NCBI GenBank assembly: GCA_049589355.1
Contig: JBAWAP010000223.1
Location: forward strand, 1 to 5,412
Length of the DNA stretch: 5,412 nucleotides
Direction of reading: 5' to 3'
Source: JBAWAP01 sp049589355
Lineage (GTDB): Bacteria; Chloroflexota; Anaerolineae; VGOG01
In this document: piece by piece, positions 1 to 5,412 of the stretch
How positions within the stretch are numbered: position 1 is the first letter of the stretch
How the letters are laid out: the number at the start of each line of letters is the position of its first letter
The notes under the pieces: generated by a model
Told to the model about the DNA's origin: nothing
The model's input: only the letters and a program-made list of their open reading frames with translations
The model's database searches: none
Translations under genes and position numbers: made by a program

Positions 1-1506
1 CTCGGAGTCGGTACCACAGGGGCCGGGTTGGAGATAGCTGGGCAGGTCGGTGAACTCGATGCGGTATACCTCGGTCTGTATCAGCCCGGCGAGGGTGTAG
101 TCGCCGTTGGCGTCGGTGGTGTCGCTGGCAACGGCCAAGCCGGTGACATCGTAGGCGGTGACGGTGATTCCAGCCACGCCCGGTTCGTTGGCATCATTGG
201 CGCCATCGGCGTCGTAGTCACGAAAGACGTGGCCGCTGATCTGGCCGCCGCTACCGATGTTGATCGGATAGTCCTCCACTTCACCATTGGTCGCGCTCCC
301 GCCTGTGTCGCTGGCGGTGATGCTGTCGGTGGTCAGACGGAATCGGGCATAGGTCCAACCCACTGTAACGTCGTCCGGGACAGTAAAGACGAGTTGGGCA
401 CTGCCGTTGGTAGTGCCATTTGCCACCGTCGTCGCTGCCGCTTCGTTGCTGTCAAAAGTACCGTTGATATCGAAATCGATCCATCCGATCAGGTTGGCGC
501 TGCTGCCGATGGTGTTGGTCACGGCCACGGTGACAGTGTAGGTCTGGCTCGCCATCTGGTCGGTCAGGGTGGCGAAGCTGCTCACGCCGTCCTCGTCGTC
601 CCTGCCAGCGTTGTCGTCGCCGTCGGCGTTGGCGCCCGGCACACCATTGCCTTCAGCATCGGGGGCAGTGCCCATCTGCAGGCCAGTGACGACGGTATGA
701 TTAGGACCGACTCTCTCGCCACCGTTGTTGGTGCTGTCGGTGCCGTAGCTGTCCGGCGCGTCGCCCCAATCTTTGGTGGCAGCAGAAGGCGCGAGCGCGA
801 CGGTCACGCCAACCCATTCTTCCGAGGCCGACAAGGAGAAGGCAGCGGAGCCTGTAGCGCCCGCCGAGGCCCGAACGACGTCGGCTACGCCCAAGCTACA
901 GGTTCCATATCCAGAATTGCTCTCGATATTCAGCCGTCCGGTGTAGCCCGATGGATAGGGAGAGGTCGAGAGATCGTCGTCGTCGGCACCGTAGATGCGG
1001 ACGACCATGGTATCGGTTACAGTGGTCGTGACGCTAGGCGCGGTCGGGCTAGCGCTTGTCCCGCTTCCGATACCAGAGGCGTTGATGGGGGTGGTGGTGT
1101 CTACACCCGAATAGCGCAGAATGGCCCCCGCCGCCTGCTGGCCGCCCGACCAGGTGAACCGATAGGAGTCCGGCTCCGAACTGCCAGCGACCTTGTAGTA
1201 CACCTCCAGGCGTACCTGCGAGCCGCTATTCCTCTCTCTGATGGTTGTCCAAGTAGTATCCGGCGGGCTAATATTCGGGGTACCATCAACCGAGATGGCG
1301 GCCAGCAGCAGGTCACCCTGCACCGTGCCCGTGGGTTTGTTGATCGTCAGGCTCGTCCCATCGGACCCAAGGGACGCAGTGGCCTGCTCCTGGTACGAAG
1401 GAGCCGCGGCATACGCCGTCTGCGGCCACTGGGCCAGCAGCAAGGCGAGCAAGGCCAGGACGATGGCCAGCCGAGTGCGAAAGTGTAAAAGATTGTTGTT
1501 AATCAT
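1..1506 (-). CDS. Secreted GEVED / SdrD_B-domain surface protein, N-terminal part (C-terminus beyond left edge)
   Basis: The first 502 codons are open with no stop, so the protein continues past the left edge. Residues 1-33 form a Sec signal peptide: a hydrophobic core at about 13-26 and an AYA|A cleavage site near residue 33. Residues 35-240 are a Thr/Ser/Gly-rich, beta-type domain (VQGDLLLAAISV near 62-73, VYYKVAGSSEPDSY near 102-115, RYSGVD at 131-136), a type I have seen in secreted proteins but cannot name. DWGDAPDSYGT at 246-256 opens a GEVED-type domain that closes with GEVEDY at 408-413. An SdrD_B-like module starts near 422, with an acidic Asp/Asn loop at 430-441 and GDYTL at 468-472. 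The likely role is a cell-surface, matrix or adhesion protein; no enzyme motif is visible. The ATG at 1506 overlaps the preceding stop as ATGA and has AGGAG seven bases upstream, which decides the start. It contains only four Met, and only two Cys (C203, C497). The type of anchor cannot be seen. Confidence 0.85.
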   Translation of the reverse strand, partial: MINNNLLHFRTRLAIVLALLALLLAQWPQTAYAAAPSYQEQATASLGSDGTSLTINKPTGTVQGDLLLAAISVDGTPNISPPDTTWTTIRERNSGSQVRLEVYYKVAGSSEPDSYRFTWSGGQQAAGAILRYSGVDTTTPINASGIGSGTSASPTAPSVTTTVTDTMVVRIYGADDDDLSTSPYPSGYTGRLNIESNSGYGTCSLGVADVVRASAGATGSAAFSLSASEEWVGVTVALAPSAATKDWGDAPDSYGTDSTNNGGERVGPNHTVVTGLQMGTAPDAEGNGVPGANADGDDNAGRDDEDGVSSFATLTDQMASQTYTVTVAVTNTIGSSANLIGWIDFDINGTFDSNEAAATTVANGTTNGSAQLVFTVPDDVTVGWTYARFRLTTDSITASDTGGSATNGEVEDYPINIGSGGQISGHVFRDYDADGANDANEPGVAGITVTAYDVTGLAVASDTTDANGDYTLAGLIQTEVYRIEFTDLPSYLQPGPCGTDSE

Positions 1507-1518
1507 TCTGTTGCTCCT
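1503..1518 (-). promoter_or_regulatory. Coupled stop/start (ATGA) with internal ribosome-binding site
   Basis: The stop TGA (1505-1503) of the NHL lipoprotein overlaps the ATG (1506-1504) of the surface protein. AGGAG at 1518-1514, inside the end of the upstream coding region, lies seven bases before that ATG. This arrangement normally gives translational coupling, so the two proteins are probably made together. Confidence 0.8.
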
Positions 1519-3602
1519 GTGTTCGCGTTTTGATCATCTTGTGCTCGACGGGTCAGCAACCCCTCCGAATCGCTCAATACCAACGTTGACACAGCTTTGG
1601 TTGTCAAGTCAGCGACGCGGATGACGTGGTTGTTGGTGTCGGCAATGTATAGCTTGTCCGTTGTGACGCTCAGGCCGCTGGGCTCATCAAACAGTGCCTC
1701 CGACCCATCTTTCCAACCGGATTCGCCGCTGCCGAGAAAGGTGAGAGCCTCCCGTGTCTCCGGGTTGACCGTTTTTATCTTGTTGTTATAAGTATCAGCG
1801 ACGTACAGCATCCCGTCCTTGTAGGCGATGCCAACGGGGCGTTGTAACCACACCTCATTTCCAATCCCATCTCTATCGCCAAACTCATAGAAACCCATAC
1901 CCACAATGGTGCTGACTGTGCCCGATGGATCAATGTCCGCCTGGCGAATGGCGCTTGCTTCACTATCTGCGAAGTAAATGACCCTGCCGTCTGTGGTAAG
2001 CGCACTGGGCTGATTGAATCCGGCACTGAGCAACAAGCCATCCTTCAATTCCTCCACCCCTGTTCCCGCAAATGGTTTGACCTGCCCTGCCGCCGGATCA
2101 TAGATCCATAGCTGATGTTGTCCCGCCATGGCGATGTAGATCAGGCCATCAACGTACAGCACGTCCCACGGGGAGTTCAGCCTGGACTTAAGAGCGGGGC
2201 CGCTGTCGGCATGGATGAGGATTTGCTCACCAACACCGGCGACCGTTTCAACTGTACGTGCAGCCAGGTCAACGCGGCGAATGGTGTGGTTCTCGGTATC
2301 GGCGACGTAAAGTGTGTTGTCGTCAGCCAGTGTTATTCCTTGCGGATGGTAGAAACTGGCTGTTTCGTAGTCACCGTCCTGCCATGCTCTGCGGCCGTTG
2401 CCGATCACATCTTGCACATTGCCGGCCAGATCGGTGATGACGATGCGATTATGGTTGGAATCCACGATGAAGAGGCGATTGTTAGCCTCGTCGGCCAATA
2501 CTGCGCTGGGGAAGCGTAAGGGCGAATCCACGACAGAATCCAGTTCCAACGTGAGACCAAGAGAGGTGCGGTCAATCAGTCCGCGCGCATCGAATTCTTC
2601 GATGATTTCGCCGATGAGGCGGTCCAACTGATCGTATCTCATGACGCCAGCATGGCCCCCCAGATACTTGCCAGTTGGGTTGATGAACTCAAAGGTCGGC
2701 CAGATGTGTGCACCATATAGTCTTGCGACAGCATAATCTTTATCGTTGATGACCGGGTATTCGAGCTCATAACGCTGGACGATGTGGCGGATGTTTTCAG
2801 TCTCGGCTTCGTGGGGGAATTTGGCTGCATGGACACCGATGATGACGAGTTCGTCGGCGTATTTTTCCTCCAGCATTTTCAGTTCCGGAATGGTTTGGAT
2901 GCTATTGATGCAGCCGTAGGTCCAGAATTCAAGCAGGACGACTTTGCCACGCAAATCGGCAAAGGTAAGCGGTCGGCTGGTATTGAGCCAGTCGAGACCG
3001 ATGGGGAAGCTGGGCGCGGGTATTGTGCTTTCATAAGATGATGTCGCTTCTGCCTGCGAGGTTTCTTCTGTGGGCGTGGGTGGTGCTGTGGATGATGCGG
3101 CTGGCGTTGAGTCAGGCCCAACCTGTTCCTCGGTCTGTAGGCCTTCTGTGGTAGGCTTTACTGACACGTACTGATCAGGGTTAAACACACCGAAACCAAC
3201 ATTGGTTGCGCCCCCGACTACGAATTGCATCTCTGTGCCAGAGTCCTTCCCTTGCGGTCCAGGGGCCAGGTGTTCTGGCCAGCCGCTGAACTCAATACGG
3301 TAATCCTCGTCCTTGACGATCTTGGACCTATCCAACTCTGCGTTGAGGACGTAGTCCCCATTGACATCGGTGGTCGTGGAGGCGACTAGATTGTCGTCGG
3401 TGTCATAGGCCGAGACGGTGATGCCTGCCTCGCCCTGCTCGTGGACGTCCCGGGTGCCGTTGGCATTGAGGTCTCGGAAGGCAAAGCCGGTGATGGTAGC
3501 GGCAGCGGGCGTAGGCGCGGATGGTGCAGGCGAGCAGCCGCATAACAGCGTCAAGCCACAGGCTATTAGCAAGAACGTGGTTACTTTGGGAAAGTGTTTC
3601 AC
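1503..3602 (-). CDS. Lipoprotein with SdrD_B-like, thioredoxin-like and NHL beta-propeller domains (NHLRC2-like)
   Basis: This 699-residue protein begins with a lipoprotein signal (lipobox LCGC, lipidated Cys23). Next come an SdrD_B-like module at about 37-145, a Pro/Thr/Ser/Glu-rich tether at about 148-198, a TlpA/redoxin-like thioredoxin fold at about 200-340, and six NHL blades at about 358-675. Typical blade motifs are VADTENHTIRRVDL (433-446), VADTYNNKIK (601-610) and IADTNNHVIR (653-662). Thioredoxin plus NHL is the layout of the NHLRC2 family; the front SdrD_B module is an addition. The active-site region reads FWTYGCINS (226-234): the usual CxxC is Cys231-Ile-Asn-Ser234. Pro302 in IWPT is probably the cis-proline. 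Cys231 is the only cysteine outside the signal region. The start is GTG, with AAGGA six bases upstream, 14 bp after the msrP stop. It should sit on the outer face of the membrane as a redox or binding protein; its substrate is unknown. Its stop overlaps the next gene's start. Confidence 0.9.
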   Translation of the reverse strand: MKHFPKVTTFLLIACGLTLLCGCSPAPSAPTPAAATITGFAFRDLNANGTRDVHEQGEAGITVSAYDTDDNLVASTTTDVNGDYVLNAELDRSKIVKDEDYRIEFSGWPEHLAPGPQGKDSGTEMQFVVGGATNVGFGVFNPDQYVSVKPTTEGLQTEEQVGPDSTPAASSTAPPTPTEETSQAEATSSYESTIPAPSFPIGLDWLNTSRPLTFADLRGKVVLLEFWTYGCINSIQTIPELKMLEEKYADELVIIGVHAAKFPHEAETENIRHIVQRYELEYPVINDKDYAVARLYGAHIWPTFEFINPTGKYLGGHAGVMRYDQLDRLIGEIIEEFDARGLIDRTSLGLTLELDSVVDSPLRFPSAVLADEANNRLFIVDSNHNRIVITDLAGNVQDVIGNGRRAWQDGDYETASFYHPQGITLADDNTLYVADTENHTIRRVDLAARTVETVAGVGEQILIHADSGPALKSRLNSPWDVLYVDGLIYIAMAGQHQLWIYDPAAGQVKPFAGTGVEELKDGLLLSAGFNQPSALTTDGRVIYFADSEASAIRQADIDPSGTVSTIVGMGFYEFGDRDGIGNEVWLQRPVGIAYKDGMLYVADTYNNKIKTVNPETREALTFLGSGESGWKDGSEALFDEPSGLSVTTDKLYIADTNNHVIRVADLTTKAVSTLVLSDSEGLLTRRAQDDQNANTGATE

Positions 3603-3608
3603 AGTTCT

Positions 3609-3613
3609 TCCTT
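3609..3613 (-). promoter_or_regulatory. Ribosome-binding site supporting a GTG start
   Basis: AAGGA on the minus strand lies six bases before the GTG at 3602, inside the 14-bp gap after the msrP stop. It supports GTG as the true start of the SdrD_B-thioredoxin-NHL lipoprotein, which puts the lipoprotein signal exactly at the N-terminus. Confidence 0.75.
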
Positions 3614-3616
3614 AGT

Positions 3617-4660
3617 CTAGAAATTGCGCTCCAAATCCATGCCAGCGTACAAATGTGCTACCTCGGACGCGTATCCATTGAACATCAGCGTTGGGAGAAT
3701 AGGCTCTGGATCCTTTCCCAGGAAACGCATTTCGCGCCCCTGCTTCCAGCGTGGGCTGGGAACATCCGGGTTCACGTTGGCATACCACCCCATTTCGGCC
3801 GGCATGGCCTGGTTCCAGAACGTGACAGGCTGCTCCGACACCAATTCGATTTTCACAACAGCCTTGATGCTCTTGAATGCGTATTTCCAGGGCACGACCA
3901 GGCGAACGGGCGCACCATTCTCGGGGTACAGTGGTTTGCCATATATGCCTGTCGCCAATATGGTGAGACCGTGCATGGCTTCGTCCAGGCGCAACGCCTC
4001 TGCATAGGGCCAGACGTAGGGGGTGTCTACCTCAGGGCGCCCCATTGCCTTCTCGCCCCCTGACTCAAGCCATTGCGTGTATGCAGGCCCCTCTTCGTTT
4101 TGGCCGGGCATCTGGCCGGGATCGTAGAGGGCATCAAAGCGCACGTACTTGGCCTCTGCCGTCGGCTCGACCACGCTCAGCAGCTTGTGCAGGGGGAAAC
4201 CCATCCAGGGAATGACCATAGACCAGGCTTGCATGCACCGCATACGGTAGATGCGTTCCTCTTCCCCAAACTTGCGCAGATCGTCCAAATCGAAGGTTTG
4301 GGGGTTGCGCACCAGCCCGCCGACCTCAACTTTCCAGGCTGATGTGCGGAGGTCTTTGGCGATTTGTTGGATACCCTCGTTTGAGCGCGTGAACTCATAG
4401 TAGTTCCCCCAGCGTCGGACCTTCTCGAGAGGCGTGGCTGGGTCGCCGAATTCATCAACCAATTGTCCATCGGCACCTACTGGTCGAGTGGGTCTCGATG
4501 TGGGTGACGGGGAGGGTGCTGGTGGTGGAGTCGGCACCTGGCCGCGGCAGGCGCTGAGCGCCAGTCCTCCCGCAATCAAGATGCCGAAGCGCTTCAAGAT
4601 CTCGCGCCGTGAGAGGTAGATGTGTTCGGGAGTGACTTGATTGGGCTGAGTTTGGTTCAT
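3617..4660 (-). CDS. msrP: Protein-methionine-sulfoxide reductase catalytic subunit MsrP (YedY), Tat-exported lipoprotein form
   Basis: MsrP reduces methionine sulfoxide in proteins outside the cytoplasmic membrane using a molybdopterin cofactor. The 347-residue product matches the family over its whole length: the NYYEF motif at 86-90, RCMQAWSMVIPWMGFPL at 141-157 with Cys142 as molybdenum ligand, MPGQ at 184-187, LRLDEAMHGLT at 223-233, GAPVRLVVPWKY at 249-260, WYANVNP at 292-298, and a LERNF ending. The N-terminus has a twin-arginine signal (SRREILK, 17-23), a hydrophobic stretch, and a lipobox LSAC with Cys38, then a Pro/Ser/Thr tether at 41-60. It is therefore probably exported folded and lipid-anchored, unlike the soluble E. 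coli enzyme. Two differences from E. coli MsrP as I recall it: Gln144 replaces the Glu two residues after the ligand, and the loop at about 188-217 is roughly 20 residues longer. It lies 39 bp after the cytochrome gene and 14 bp before the NHL gene. No msrQ is in the window. Confidence 0.95.
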   Translation of the reverse strand: MNQTQPNQVTPEHIYLSRREILKRFGILIAGGLALSACRGQVPTPPPAPSPSPTSRPTRPVGADGQLVDEFGDPATPLEKVRRWGNYYEFTRSNEGIQQIAKDLRTSAWKVEVGGLVRNPQTFDLDDLRKFGEEERIYRMRCMQAWSMVIPWMGFPLHKLLSVVEPTAEAKYVRFDALYDPGQMPGQNEEGPAYTQWLESGGEKAMGRPEVDTPYVWPYAEALRLDEAMHGLTILATGIYGKPLYPENGAPVRLVVPWKYAFKSIKAVVKIELVSEQPVTFWNQAMPAEMGWYANVNPDVPSPRWKQGREMRFLGKDPEPILPTLMFNGYASEVAHLYAGMDLERNF

Positions 4661-4668
4661 GATACTAT

Positions 4669-4677
4669 CCTCTCCTC
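4669..4677 (-). promoter_or_regulatory. Ribosome-binding site of msrP
   Basis: On the minus strand GAGGAGAGG precedes the ATG at 4660; its nearer GAGG is eight bases from the start codon. It is a strong purine-rich site inside the 39-bp gap after the cytochrome stop, and supports the chosen start ahead of the Tat signal. Confidence 0.75.
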
Positions 4678-4699
4678 AAGAGTGTCCTTTTACGGGCCC

Positions 4700-5287
4700 T
4701 TAGGGCGACTGATTCGCAAAGTCTACATTGGCCCACGGATTATCGGCACGCGGAACGATGGGCTCGCCTGTCATGCGTTGGCCGCCATTGTCGTGACAGT
4801 TGGCGCAGTAGTCAATCTGTTTGTCATGAGCGAGGTGGCAGTCGCCACAGACCAGGTCGGGCCAGTGGCTCAGGTGGGGGTTGCGTACCAGAAAATCGGT
4901 TCGATTGGCCTGGTACTCCATGCTGATATGGCACCTGTTGCACACCTCCTGACTGAACACACGCTGGCTGAAGACTTCTTCATAGTCTCCCCGCAGGTAG
5001 CGCCACGCCGACTTCAACTCAGCCATGAGGCTGTAGCCGGTATGGCAGTCCTTGCAACCCACATTGGCCTGGTAGTGGATGTTGTCCAGATGGTTGCTAC
5101 TTAAGTACGAAACGACATGGGCCTCCATGTTGTGACAGAAGGCGCAGGACCTGGGATTCGTTCGAGCGTGGTGGTCAAGAGATAAGACACCAAGGGCTAC
5201 TACATTCATTGACAGTGCCACAATCAGCGCGAGTCTCGTCCATCCAATTGGCTTGCTCTCAGGTTCACTTCTCCTGATTTTAGACAT
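4700..5287 (-). CDS. NapC/NrfH-like membrane-anchored multihaem cytochrome c with five CxxCH sites
   Basis: This 195-residue protein has one N-terminal membrane helix (about 17-37) and an extracytoplasmic domain with five haem c attachment sites: CAFCH (48-52), CKDCH (78-82), CNRCH (116-120), CGDCH (147-151) and CANCH (161-165). The first site reads CxxCHxM, the pattern in NrfH where Met ligates haem 1, and the second is followed by TG as in the family. NapC/NrfH proteins oxidise membrane quinol and hand electrons to a partner reductase, and usually carry four haems; the fifth here sits ten residues after the fourth. The length is close to NrfH (about 150-200 residues), so it is not the longer TorC type. 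It is the first gene of the unit, and the next gene is msrP, the most likely electron acceptor (inference). The ATG at 5287 is preceded in frame by a stop at 5300-5302; the ribosome-binding match is weak. Confidence 0.88.
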   Translation of the reverse strand: MSKIRRSEPESKPIGWTRLALIVALSMNVVALGVLSLDHHARTNPRSCAFCHNMEAHVVSYLSSNHLDNIHYQANVGCKDCHTGYSLMAELKSAWRYLRGDYEEVFSQRVFSQEVCNRCHISMEYQANRTDFLVRNPHLSHWPDLVCGDCHLAHDKQIDYCANCHDNGGQRMTGEPIVPRADNPWANVDFANQSP

Positions 5288-5370
5288 GTCCAGCTTGGGC
5301 TATCTTGGGCCTGGGATATGGGGCACATACCTCTGAGTTTGCCGATTGGGATAGCCAGTATTCCAAACAG
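5288..5370 (-). promoter_or_regulatory. Presumed promoter/leader region of the four-gene unit
   Basis: This is the only non-coding space between the upstream terminator and the first gene, so the promoter should lie here. I could not pick a convincing -35/-10 pair by eye. An imperfect palindrome, TATC-N3-GGCC-N3-GATA, lies at 5301-5318, just before the start codon at 5287, and might be an operator or chance. The sequence before the ATG (AAGCTGGAC) is a poor ribosome-binding match. Confidence 0.35.
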
Positions 5371-5397
5371 AAAACCGACCATTTACGCGGTCGGTTT
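5364..5397 (-). terminator. Rho-independent terminator of a gene to the right of the window
   Basis: A perfect 9-bp inverted repeat (arms 5372-5380 and 5389-5397, 8-base loop) reads on the minus strand as ACCGACC, loop, GGTCGGT followed by TTTTCTGTTT. The T-rich tail appears only in the minus direction; the plus direction continues with CACTATTGG. It most likely ends a minus-strand gene beyond 5412 and separates that gene from the four-gene unit here. Confidence 0.7.
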
Positions 5398-5412
5398 CAC
5401 TATTGGCTCCCC

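Noticed and set aside
28..1488. Long plus-strand open frame of 486 codons opposite the surface-protein gene
   Set aside because: Its translation is low-complexity Val/Gly/Ala/Arg-rich with no recognisable domain, while the minus strand gives a signal peptide, DWGDAPDSYGT, GEVEDY and an SdrD_B module. It is a shadow of a G+C-rich gene.
1..1506. The surface protein as a Met-rich substrate or sacrificial Met sink for MsrP
   Set aside because: Only four Met, including the start, occur in 502 residues, and the NHL lipoprotein has seven in 699. Neither is Met-rich. The unseen C-terminal part could still differ.
4661..4702. Possible terminator between the cytochrome gene and msrP (GGGCCC at 4694-4699)
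   Set aside because: It is only a 6-base palindrome with no loop and no T-run, followed by a strong ribosome-binding site for msrP.
3521..5104. Plus-strand open frames opposite msrP and the cytochrome gene
   Set aside because: They lie wholly antisense to genes with clear family motifs and show no domain of their own.
4700..5287. The cytochrome as NrfH of a nitrite reductase (NrfHA) system
   Set aside because: No NrfA follows it, and the next gene is msrP. The upstream side is cut off by a terminator, so a nitrite role has no support here, though it cannot be excluded with an unlinked partner.

Overview
The window holds four genes, all on the minus strand, read from the right end leftwards as one tightly packed unit: (1) a small membrane-anchored c-type cytochrome of the NapC/NrfH kind with five haem sites (5287-4700); (2) an MsrP (YedY) molybdopterin methionine-sulfoxide reductase carrying both a Tat signal and a lipobox (4660-3617); (3) a lipoprotein joining an SdrD_B-like domain, a thioredoxin-like domain and an NHL beta-propeller (3602-1503); and (4) the N-terminal 502 residues of a large secreted surface protein with a GEVED domain and another SdrD_B-like domain, which runs off the left edge (1506-1). 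Gaps are 39 bp and 14 bp, and the last junction is a 4-bp ATGA overlap, so an operon is very likely. A hairpin with a T-rich tail at about 5364-5397 reads as the terminator of a gene lying further right, which would put the start of this unit inside 5288-5370.

How the genes may work together (inference): the cytochrome could take electrons from membrane quinol and pass them to the molybdenum enzyme outside the membrane. That is the job normally done for MsrP by the haem membrane protein MsrQ, which is absent from the window. The third gene adds a second extracytoplasmic redox-type domain, although its thioredoxin motif has lost one cysteine. The third and fourth genes share clearly related SdrD_B-like modules, which ties the redox genes to a surface or adhesion-type protein.

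Organism: the mix of a bacterial NHLRC2-like protein, DWGDAPDSYGT/GEVED surface proteins, SdrD_B modules and lipoproteins with Pro/Ser/Thr-rich tethers is most reminiscent of Chloroflexota (Anaerolineae/Caldilineae type). This is a judgement from protein style only; there is no rRNA or other marker gene here. The plus strand carries no credible gene, and no RNA gene, CRISPR array or insertion sequence was seen.
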